A DNA stretch of 22,218 bases from positions 1-22,218 of the forward strand of contig CAZWTD010000019.1 in NCBI GenBank assembly GCA_964637345.1, written 5' to 3'. This DNA is from CAZWTD01 sp964637345 (GTDB taxonomy: Bacteria; Patescibacteriota; Patescibacteriia; HK-STAS-PATE-3). The notes beneath the pieces are model-generated. The model searched no databases. It worked only from the letters and a program-made list of their open reading frames with translations, and was not told where the DNA came from. The position numbers were made by a program, and so were the translations under genes. Numbering within the stretch: position 1 is the stretch's first letter; each line of letters opens with the position of its first letter. Below, one piece after another: positions 4,905 to 11,143 of the stretch.

Positions 4905-5696
4905 ATGCCAAAAGCCAATATTTCCAATGGGTCCTCGAAAACCTTCGCAGGATTGCGTGTTTTTAACCTTGTGATGGCCGGTCTCCACGCTGTTCAGGGC
5001 GTCTTGATGCTCATGCTGAGCACAGATTTCCAGCTTCCCGTGACGAGCGCCTTTGTGCAGTTCGATCCGGCTCAAGCGAAACTCGTTCCCGTTCTCGACA
5101 CGCTCTTTTCCGTCAAGTTGGGACCGCTCGTTGCCGGCTTCCTTTTCCTCTCCGCCTTAGCGCATCTTCTCGTGTCGCTTCCTGGCTTCTTTGGCTGGTA
5201 CACGGATAACTTGAAGAAGGGGATGAACCTTGCGCGCTGGGTTGAGTACAGCTTTAGCTCCTCGTTAATGATTGTCGTCATCGCTATGCTGACGGGTATG
5301 TATGACGGCGTATCCCTCATGCTCATGTTTGCCTTGAATGCGATGATGATTCTCTTTGGTTGGGTGATGGAGGTCCATAATCAAACGACGAAAACAACAA
5401 ACTGGACATCCTACATCTTTGGCTGTTTTGCAGGGGCGGTTCCCTGGATTGCGATTGCCATCTATCTCTTTAGCGCAGGTGGCGACGGCGCAGAAGTCCC
5501 AACCTTTGTCTACTGGATTTTCGCGTCGCTCTTCGTCTTCTTCAACGTGTTCGCCATCAATATGGTTCTTCAGTACAAAAAAGTTGGTCGCTGGAAAGAC
5601 TATTTGTATGGGGAACGGGCGTATATCATTCTTTCCCTAGTTGCGAAGTCACTTCTTGCCTGGCAAGTCTGGGCCGGAACTTTGCGTCCGGTCTAA
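4905..5696 (+). CDS. Heliorhodopsin (retinal-binding seven-helix membrane protein)
   Basis: The 263-aa product has seven membrane helices and aligns by eye with heliorhodopsins over its full length. Helix C carries RWVEYSFSSSLM, with E114 at the Schiff-base counterion position. Helix 7 carries GERAYIILSLVAKSLLAW, with K248 as the retinal-linking lysine. Two buried histidines typical of the family are present (H28 in AGLHAVQG and H87 in ALAHLLVS). Heliorhodopsins have an inverted topology (N-terminus inside) and a slow photocycle; most do not pump ions and are thought to be light sensors or regulators. The ATG has a G-rich Shine-Dalgarno (AAAAGGGG) 4 nt upstream and a near-consensus promoter. 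A DUF378 gene follows after 32 nt in the same operon. No retinal-synthesis gene is visible in this window, so retinal would come from elsewhere. Confidence 0.96.
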   Translation: MPKANISNGSSKTFAGLRVFNLVMAGLHAVQGVLMLMLSTDFQLPVTSAFVQFDPAQAKLVPVLDTLFSVKLGPLVAGFLFLSALAHLLVSLPGFFGWYTDNLKKGMNLARWVEYSFSSSLMIVVIAMLTGMYDGVSLMLMFALNAMMILFGWVMEVHNQTTKTTNWTSYIFGCFAGAVPWIAIAIYLFSAGGDGAEVPTFVYWIFASLFVFFNVFAINMVLQYKKVGRWKDYLYGERAYIILSLVAKSLLAWQVWAGTLRPV

Positions 5697-5728
5697 AAAA
5701 CCGGAACATGTGAAAGGGGGTGAACATT

Positions 5729-5956
5729 ATGCAAAAACCGAATGTGCTTGATTGGATCGTGATGATCCTCGTCGTTGTCGGCGGTTTGAATTGGGGACTG
5801 GTCGGAATTTTTGATTTCGACCTCGCTGCGACTATCTTTGGTGATATGTCGACCCTGTCTCGAATCGTCTACACGCTCGTCGGGCTGTCCGCTATTTATC
5901 TGCTGATCGCGTTTCCCGCGAAAGCAAAGGGTGGGGCCATGACGACCCAGCAGTAA
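5729..5956 (+). CDS. DUF378 family small membrane protein
   Basis: The 75-aa product has two hydrophobic helices, LDWIVMILVVVGGLNWGLVG and SRIVYTLVGLSAIYLLIAF, around a short loop with FDFDLAATIFGD. This is the pattern of the DUF378 (YuzA-like) family, whose biochemical role is not known. The ATG at 5729 is chosen over a GTG at 5720 because the strong Shine-Dalgarno AAAGGGGGTGA (5713-5723) sits at a normal distance from it and would overlap the GTG. It lies 32 nt after the heliorhodopsin stop, before the operon's terminator, so the two are almost certainly co-expressed. It may assist or respond to the heliorhodopsin, but this is inference from position only. Confidence 0.88.
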   Translation: MQKPNVLDWIVMILVVVGGLNWGLVGIFDFDLAATIFGDMSTLSRIVYTLVGLSAIYLLIAFPAKAKGGAMTTQQ

Positions 5957-5975
5957 TACCGATACAACATCCACG

Positions 5976-6003
5976 ACCACCGGCGTTTTGCCGGTGGTTG
6001 TTT
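5976..6003 (+). terminator. Intrinsic terminator of the heliorhodopsin-DUF378 operon
   Basis: Nine-base-pair stem ACCACCGGC (5976-5984) with GCCGGTGGT (5990-5998), loop GTTTT, followed by TGTTT. The next gene begins only 9 nt later with no room for its own promoter, so this hairpin may leak or act as an attenuator. Confidence 0.8.
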
Positions 6004-6011
6004 ATCCACCT

Positions 6012-6341
6012 ATGAGAGTTTGGGATATTCCACCGCGCGAACTTTGCCGGGCGCATCTCCTCGGGGAACATCGGGAGATACATGCCCTCTGGGTTGTTAT
6101 TGCAAAGAACAGGTCCGGATACCGCAGTCACCCCGAAACAAAGCGCTGGCTCGGAAAGCTTCCTGCGCTGCGACTGAGGCACGACCGCATTGCTCGAGAA
6201 ATGGAGCGCCGGGGCTATCGGCACGCGAGTCCGCTTCACGGACGGCCGACTGGGGCAAGTCGCCAAGCCCGTTACCTTCATACGCCCCTTGAACAAAGGA
6301 AAATACTTCGAGCTAAACCCTGTCCGTGTCCATTAGAGTAA
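6012..6341 (+). CDS. Pyrimidine dimer DNA glycosylase / endonuclease V-like protein
   Basis: The 109-aa product begins MRVWDIPPRELCRAHLLGEHREIHALW and continues with GYRSHPETKRWLGKLPALRLRHDRIAREMERRGYRHASP. This is the layout of the Pyr_excise family related to T4 endonuclease V, which cleaves the glycosyl bond at UV-induced pyrimidine dimers and nicks the abasic site. E22 (GEHRE) aligns with the catalytic Glu23 of the T4 enzyme. The N-terminal nucleophile would be the alpha-amino group of Arg2 after Met removal, where T4 has Thr. The ATG at 6012 is chosen because an upstream in-frame start (5988) lies inside the terminator hairpin. No Shine-Dalgarno is visible. The gene follows the heliorhodopsin operon and precedes rnpB; expression may depend on read-through of the 5976-6003 hairpin. 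Confidence 0.85.
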   Translation: MRVWDIPPRELCRAHLLGEHREIHALWVVIAKNRSGYRSHPETKRWLGKLPALRLRHDRIAREMERRGYRHASPLHGRPTGASRQARYLHTPLEQRKILRAKPCPCPLE

Positions 6342-6354
6342 TGGGGATACTGTC

Positions 6355-6383
6355 TTGACAGAGTCGCCTCTTTCTGGTACTTT
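6355..6383 (+). promoter_or_regulatory. Sigma70-type promoter of rnpB
   Basis: TTGACA (6355-6360), 17-nt spacer, TACTTT (6378-6383). The predicted start near 6390 matches the 5' strand of helix P1 of the RNase P RNA. It lies just after the stop codon of the DNA glycosylase gene. Confidence 0.75.
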
Positions 6384-6389
6384 TTTTTC

Positions 6390-6856
6390 GCTGACGCGCG
6401 CAAGATGATGGCCCCGTACCTATGTCATTGTGATGGAATGGTAGCGAAAGAATCGTCCGTTTTTTCAGGTTGATTTGCTTCCATGGTGATTGCATAGGTG
6501 CGGGGAGGAAAGTCCGAACACCCCCTGTCTCAGGATAGGGAAGTAGGTAGTTCCGAAATGGAACCAAGGGATTCGCAGGGACGACGAAATCGGCCGACCC
6601 TACGAGGAACCTAGGGCTCGTGCAACAGAAACATACCGCCTCGCGCAAGCGGGGTAAGGGTGAAATCGTGCGGTAAGAGCGCACGCGTGTCCGCGGCGAC
6701 GCGGCATGGGGTAAACCCTACCTGGTGCAAGACCAAGTAGGATCCGCGCAAGCGGGTCGGGTTGGTCGCAAGAGTTCAGCGGCAACGCTGGACCTAGAGA
6801 GATCATCATCGCGCCGGCAACGGCGAACAGAATTCGGCTTATCAGCGCGCGTCAGC
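6390..6856 (+). ncRNA. rnpB: RNase P RNA (rnpB)
   Basis: The catalytic RNA that removes 5' leaders from tRNA precursors. Conserved blocks appear in the right order: GAGGAAAGTCCGAACA (P4 5' side, near 6505), GTGCAACAGAAACATACCGCC near 6620, GTAAGGGTGAAATCGTGCGG then TAAGAGCGCAC (near 6652-6685), and ACAGAATTCGGCTTAT at the 3' end. P1 is formed by GCTGACGCGCG (6390-6400) and CGCGCGTCAGC (6846-6856), which fixes both ends at about 467 nt. The region where L15 normally carries the GGU loop that pairs with tRNA 3' CCA is instead a simple stem with a GCAA tetraloop (near 6742-6759). No terminator separates it from the sugar transferase gene 17 nt downstream. Confidence 0.96.
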
Positions 6857-6873
6857 ATTTATCGGATACTGTT

Positions 6874-8262
6874 ATGAAACGCGTCGAACTCATTGTGAGC
6901 GCACTCCTCGTCCCCGTCGATTTTCTGATGGTGCTCGGGGCTGGACTCTTAGCCTACCAACTTCGCTTTTCAAGCTTTGTTGAACTTCGTCCGGTTGTCT
7001 ACGAGCTGCCCTTCGACGAGTTTTTTTCAATTCTCTTGACGGTTGCCTTCATCTGGCTGCCAGTTTTTGCGCTGTCCGGCCTTTATTCGATTCGGGGAAC
7101 GAAACGACTTCTCGACGAGTTGGCGAAGGTATTTTTCGCTTGTTCGACTGGCGTGATGCTCATCATCATTTTGATTTTCTTCCAGCGGGAACTCTTCTCT
7201 TCCCGCTTTATTATTCTCGCCGGTTGGGTACTGAGTATTCTTTTTGTCAGCTTCGCCCGCATTCTCGTTCGCATTATTCAGCATGAGTTAGTAAAGCGGG
7301 GGATCGGAGTCCACGCCGTTGCTCTCATTGGCGCTGATCGAGCGAGTGATGAGCTTGATCAGGATTTTCGAAAACGGCCGTCACTCGGGTATCGAATCTC
7401 GCTTCGGGCGCGCGAGGTCAATGAGGAACTTTTCACTAAACTTGAGGCGAGCGTTGCGTCTGACGAGCTTGATGAAATCCTTGTCGCGGATTCTCAGATT
7501 GCCAAAGCTGATATTCTCCGCCTCATTGCATTTGCATCGGATCACCATAAAACCTTTAAATACGCTCCGGACCGCTTTGAAACCCAAGCGGCAAGTCTTG
7601 AGGTTACTGCCTTGGGCGGAGTTCCTATTATTGAGCTTCGGCGCACGCCTCTCGACGGCTGGGGAAAGATTTTGAAACAAAGCGTCGATCTTGCCGGGGC
7701 TGCTCTTGGGCTATTGATTCTTCTTCCGCTCGGCGCGCTTGTTGCGTTAGCGATAAAGCTCGACTCCCCAGGTCCGATTTTTGTTCGACTTCAGCGAGTT
7801 GGTCGCGCCGGAAAAACCTTTGGACTCTACAAATTTCGTTCGATGGTCGATAACGCACACGCGCTCAAACCTCAGCTTCAGGCGCTCAACGAACGCGCCG
7901 ACGGGCCCCTGTTTAAGCTGAAAAATGATCCTCGCGTTACTCGCATCGGGCGCTTTATCCGAAAGACGAGCATCGACGAGATTCCCCAATTTTGGAATGT
8001 GCTTCGGGGGGAAATGAGCCTCGTTGGTCCGCGGCCCCATGAGCCGGAAGAAGTCGCGAAGTACGCTCGGAATCAGCGCGCCCTGCTTACGGTGAAGCCA
8101 GGAGTGACCGGCCTCGCGCAAATTTCGGGACGTTCGGACCTTCGTTTCGACGAAGAGGTACGTCTTGATACCTACTATATTGAGCACTGGACCCTCCGTT
8201 TGGATTTCCAGATCCTCTTGAAAACAGTATCAGTTGTTTTTCTTACTCGCTCTGCTGCGTAA
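6874..8262 (+). CDS. Polyprenyl-phosphate sugar-phosphate transferase (initiating monotopic PGT, WbaP/PssY-like)
   Basis: Transfers a sugar-1-phosphate from a nucleotide sugar to undecaprenyl phosphate at the inner face of the membrane, the first step of polysaccharide repeat-unit synthesis. The 462-aa product has four N-terminal membrane helices (about residues 5-130), a central Rossmann-like region (about 145-250) and a C-terminal transferase domain from KQSVDLAGAALGLLILLPL to the end. Signature motifs are KFRSM (from K320), the catalytic Asp-Glu pair D368-E369 in SIDEIPQFWNV, SLVGPRP, and KPGVTGLAQISGRS. Length and layout fit the large WbaP-type enzymes. The exact sugar cannot be read. It opens a seven-gene operon; the next gene starts 3 nt after its stop. 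Confidence 0.93.
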   Translation: MKRVELIVSALLVPVDFLMVLGAGLLAYQLRFSSFVELRPVVYELPFDEFFSILLTVAFIWLPVFALSGLYSIRGTKRLLDELAKVFFACSTGVMLIIILIFFQRELFSSRFIILAGWVLSILFVSFARILVRIIQHELVKRGIGVHAVALIGADRASDELDQDFRKRPSLGYRISLRAREVNEELFTKLEASVASDELDEILVADSQIAKADILRLIAFASDHHKTFKYAPDRFETQAASLEVTALGGVPIIELRRTPLDGWGKILKQSVDLAGAALGLLILLPLGALVALAIKLDSPGPIFVRLQRVGRAGKTFGLYKFRSMVDNAHALKPQLQALNERADGPLFKLKNDPRVTRIGRFIRKTSIDEIPQFWNVLRGEMSLVGPRPHEPEEVAKYARNQRALLTVKPGVTGLAQISGRSDLRFDEEVRLDTYYIEHWTLRLDFQILLKTVSVVFLTRSAA

Positions 8263-8265
8263 CAA

Positions 8266-9372
8266 ATGAAGATTGCTCTCGTTCACGAACATCTTGCTCA
8301 AGACGGTGGGGCGGAAAAGGTTCTCAAGGTGTTTCAGGAGCTTTTCCCCGAGGCGCCAACCTACACCCTTGTGTATGATCGCGATCGAACAAGTTCGGCC
8401 TTTCGCGGAAAAGATATTCGCACCTCGTTTATCCAAAAACTTCCGCTCGGCGTCCGTCACTACCAGATGTATTTGCCGTTGATGCCGACTGCAATTGAGC
8501 AGTTTAACCTCAACGACTATGATCTCGTATTATCCTCAAGCTCGGCGCTGTCAAAAGGCGTCCTGACGCGTCCGGAGACTCTCCACATCTGTTACTGCCA
8601 TTCTCCAACTCGCTATCTATGGAGCGACACCCATCGTTACGTTCAAGAGCTCTCGTATAACCGCATCATTAAATCGCTGATTCCGCTCGCGCTTAATCGA
8701 ATTCGCATGTGGGACCGGCTTGGCGCTGACCGGGTTGATGCCTTTCTCGCAAATTCCTATGCGATTCAACGACGGATTGAAAAGTACTATCGGCGCGAAA
8801 GTACAGTCATTTATCCGCCGGTCGACACGCAAGGTTTTTCGGTAAGCCCGAAGGTAGAACCCTTTTATCTTATTGGCGGCCGGCTTGTTGCCTATAAGCG
8901 CTATGATATTGCCGTCATGGCATTCAACCGCCTTGGCATCCCATTGAAAATTTTTGGAATTGGTCCGGAGCTTGAACGCTTGAAGGCGATGGCGAAACCA
9001 AACATCGAATTTCTTGGAAAGGTGAGTCAGGATGAGTTGCGCCGGCTCTATCGTGAAGCGACCGCCTTTCTGCACCCTCAGGAGGAGGATTTTGGCATAA
9101 CGGCAATTGAGGCTATGGCCTCAGGCCGCCCGGTTGTTGCCTATGGTGCTGGAGGAGCGCTCGAGACGGTTCTTCCGGGAAAGACCGGGGAACTCTTCGA
9201 TGAACAGAGCTGGGAAGCGCTCGCCGACACGATCGTCCGATTTCAGCCGGAGCGCTTTCGGCCGGAACTTATTCGCGAGCATGCACTCCAATTCGACACC
9301 GAACGTTTTAAGGAACGCATCACTCGCTTTATCCAAACTCGCTACGATCAGCACCGTGCTACTCATTCATAA
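8266..9372 (+). CDS. GT4-family glycosyltransferase
   Basis: The 368-aa product is a GT-B fold retaining glycosyltransferase. The N-terminal domain opens with MKIALVHEHLAQDGGAEKVL, the Gly-rich acceptor loop, and includes CYCHSPTRYLWS. The C-terminal domain has the GGRLVAYKRYD and LGKVSQDELRRLYREATAFLHP elements and an EX7E motif (EDFGITAIE, about residues 276-284) that contacts the nucleotide sugar. Sequences with HSPTRYLW and EDFGI often act on mannose, but the donor is not certain. It is cytoplasmic or membrane-associated and would extend the lipid-linked glycan begun by the preceding enzyme. There is no Shine-Dalgarno; the 3-nt gap suggests translational coupling. Confidence 0.92.
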   Translation: MKIALVHEHLAQDGGAEKVLKVFQELFPEAPTYTLVYDRDRTSSAFRGKDIRTSFIQKLPLGVRHYQMYLPLMPTAIEQFNLNDYDLVLSSSSALSKGVLTRPETLHICYCHSPTRYLWSDTHRYVQELSYNRIIKSLIPLALNRIRMWDRLGADRVDAFLANSYAIQRRIEKYYRRESTVIYPPVDTQGFSVSPKVEPFYLIGGRLVAYKRYDIAVMAFNRLGIPLKIFGIGPELERLKAMAKPNIEFLGKVSQDELRRLYREATAFLHPQEEDFGITAIEAMASGRPVVAYGAGGALETVLPGKTGELFDEQSWEALADTIVRFQPERFRPELIREHALQFDTERFKERITRFIQTRYDQHRATHS

Positions 9373-9383
9373 TTTTCTTTTGT

Positions 9384-10001
9384 ATGGAATTTGATGATTA
9401 CTTGCGCGCCTCGTTTCGACACCTCCGTCTTATCCTGCTCTTTACCGTTCTTGGGCTTGGAGTTGCGTACGGCGTAGCTCGGGTGACGCCGATTGTCTAT
9501 GACGCGTCGGTTGCGGTAACGATTGTTCGTCTGAATGAGCCTGCGACAAGCGATTACCAATATGACGCCTACTACGCAATGCAGGCGACTGATCTCGTCG
9601 CCCAAACCGTCGTTTCGTGGTTCGGGACCCCTTCTTTTGTCAGCGAGGTCTATACGAAAGCGGGATTCGATCCGGCTATCCGTTCCGTTGATGAGGTAGC
9701 TCGACGTTTTCGACCGAAGAAAGCCTCGAATCAGAATGTTCTCATTCACTTTAGCGACGAGTCGCGATCCACAGCTGAACATCTCGCAACGGCGATTGTT
9801 GCAACGCTCGAGGAGCGAGTTCCCAGTCTGGTAAGATCGGTTGAAAACGCGCCGTCGTTTGGCGTTGAGGCTGACGCGCCGGTTATTGTCGAGCGGAAGC
9901 CCAAGCCCGGTCTAACAACGACCATTGGGGGCGTTGCGGGAATTCTCGTCGGCCTCTTTATCGCGACAGCAATTGAGGGGGTGCGTCGTCGTGGCGCGTA
10001 A
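9384..10001 (+). CDS. Wzz-type chain-length determinant protein (polysaccharide co-polymerase)
   Basis: The 205-aa product has the Wzz topology: an N-terminal membrane helix at about residues 16-34 (LILLFTVLGLGVAYGVARV), an extracellular region of about 140 residues starting with the typical VYDASVAVTIVR strand, and a C-terminal membrane helix at about 180-199 (GGVAGILVGLFIATAIEGV) preceded by a Pro-rich KPKPGLTT stretch. It is shorter than many Wzz proteins and has no BY-kinase domain. Its expected job is to set the length of the surface polysaccharide. It begins 11 nt after the upstream glycosyltransferase and overlaps the next gene by 11 nt. Confidence 0.82.
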   Translation: MEFDDYLRASFRHLRLILLFTVLGLGVAYGVARVTPIVYDASVAVTIVRLNEPATSDYQYDAYYAMQATDLVAQTVVSWFGTPSFVSEVYTKAGFDPAIRSVDEVARRFRPKKASNQNVLIHFSDESRSTAEHLATAIVATLEERVPSLVRSVENAPSFGVEADAPVIVERKPKPGLTTTIGGVAGILVGLFIATAIEGVRRRGA

Positions 10002-11139
10002 CCGGAAACCGCAACTCGGCATTGACGCCCGTTTTTTCGGGCCGGGCGGAAAAGGACTCGGCCGGTACACGGAACGGCTCATTCAACATCTGGAACGGCG
10101 CGAGCTTCCGTTTGATGTTGTTCTTTTTTTGCGTGATGAAAATTGGGACGCTTTCCAGTCGACGAATCCGGCCTTTCGGAAGGTGCGCGCGCCGTTTCGT
10201 TGGTATACGCTCGCCGAGCAGCTTCGGTTCCCGCTTCTCCTCGGGCGTGAACGGCTCGACCTCGTTCACTTCCCGCATTTTAATGTACCGTTGTGGTACC
10301 GGGGTGCTTTCCTCGTCACTATTCATGATCTCATTTTAACAAAGTATCCGACTGAACGCGCGACGACACTCGGGCCGGCCCTCTATCGACTAAAGCACGC
10401 AGCATCGCAAGTCGTGCTCCGAAGCGCTGCCCGTCGAGCGAAGCGCGTTATCACTGTTTCGGAATTTTCCGCGAAGGACGTTGAAGAGACGCTCGCCGTT
10501 TCGAAGAACAAAATTCGCGTTATCCCGCTTGGGTGCGAGCCGCTCGCTCCCGCCGATGCCGTTGAAGCGCCGCGCGTCGGTTTCGGAATGCCGGACAAGT
10601 ACGTGGTATACGTTGGGAACGCCTACCCCCATAAAAATCTTGAGAAGCTGATTGAGGCGTGGGCAATTCTTCGACAACGCGGGCGACCCGAGTCGCTCGT
10701 CCTCGTTGGGAAGATGGATTATTTCTTCGAGCGTCTTCGCCGACGCGTGATTGAGCGCGGCTATGACCGTGGTGATGCCCGCGTCATTTTCCCGGGATAC
10801 GTTAGCGACGGTCAGCTTCGGTGGCTATACCAGCGGGCGAGTCTCTACGCCTTTCCTTCGCTGATCGAAGGTTTCGGACTTCCTGGACTTGAGGCAATGT
10901 CCGAAGGATGCCCGGTTGTGGCCGCTCGGTCTTCGTGTCTCCCGGAGATTTACGGCGAAGCAGCGCTCTATTTTGACCCGCACGATGCTGCGGATATTGC
11001 CCGCACGATGCTTGAAGTGTTAAGTTCGCCAGAAACGCGAGCGAGTGTTATTGAACGCGGAAAACGACAAGTTCTTTCGTATCACTGGGAGACGATGAGC
11101 GCGGAAACCCTCGCGGTCTATCAGGAGCTGCTATACTAA
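9991..11139 (+). CDS. GT4-family glycosyltransferase
   Basis: The 382-aa product is a second GT-B glycosyltransferase: LGIDARFFGPGGKGLGRYTERL at the N-terminus, HFPHFNVPL and VTIHDLI in the acceptor domain, then VVYVGNAYPHKNLEKLIEAW and the EX7E motif EGFGLPGLE in the donor domain. The start is taken as the GTG at 9991 (MARNRKPQLG), because GAGGGGGTG at 9975-9983 is a good Shine-Dalgarno at the right distance and the GT fold begins immediately after; a start at 9925 would add 22 unrelated residues deep inside the Wzz gene. The start overlaps the Wzz stop by 11 nt. It would add a further sugar to the same glycan; donor and linkage are unknown. Confidence 0.92.
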   Translation: MARNRKPQLGIDARFFGPGGKGLGRYTERLIQHLERRELPFDVVLFLRDENWDAFQSTNPAFRKVRAPFRWYTLAEQLRFPLLLGRERLDLVHFPHFNVPLWYRGAFLVTIHDLILTKYPTERATTLGPALYRLKHAASQVVLRSAARRAKRVITVSEFSAKDVEETLAVSKNKIRVIPLGCEPLAPADAVEAPRVGFGMPDKYVVYVGNAYPHKNLEKLIEAWAILRQRGRPESLVLVGKMDYFFERLRRRVIERGYDRGDARVIFPGYVSDGQLRWLYQRASLYAFPSLIEGFGLPGLEAMSEGCPVVAARSSCLPEIYGEAALYFDPHDAADIARTMLEVLSSPETRASVIERGKRQVLSYHWETMSAETLAVYQELLY

Positions 11140-11143
11140 CGAT

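Noticed and set aside
6865..6876. Promoter with -10 GATACT just before the sugar transferase ATG
   Set aside because: The hexamer ends only 3 nt before the start codon, which would put the start site inside the gene, and there is no matching -35.
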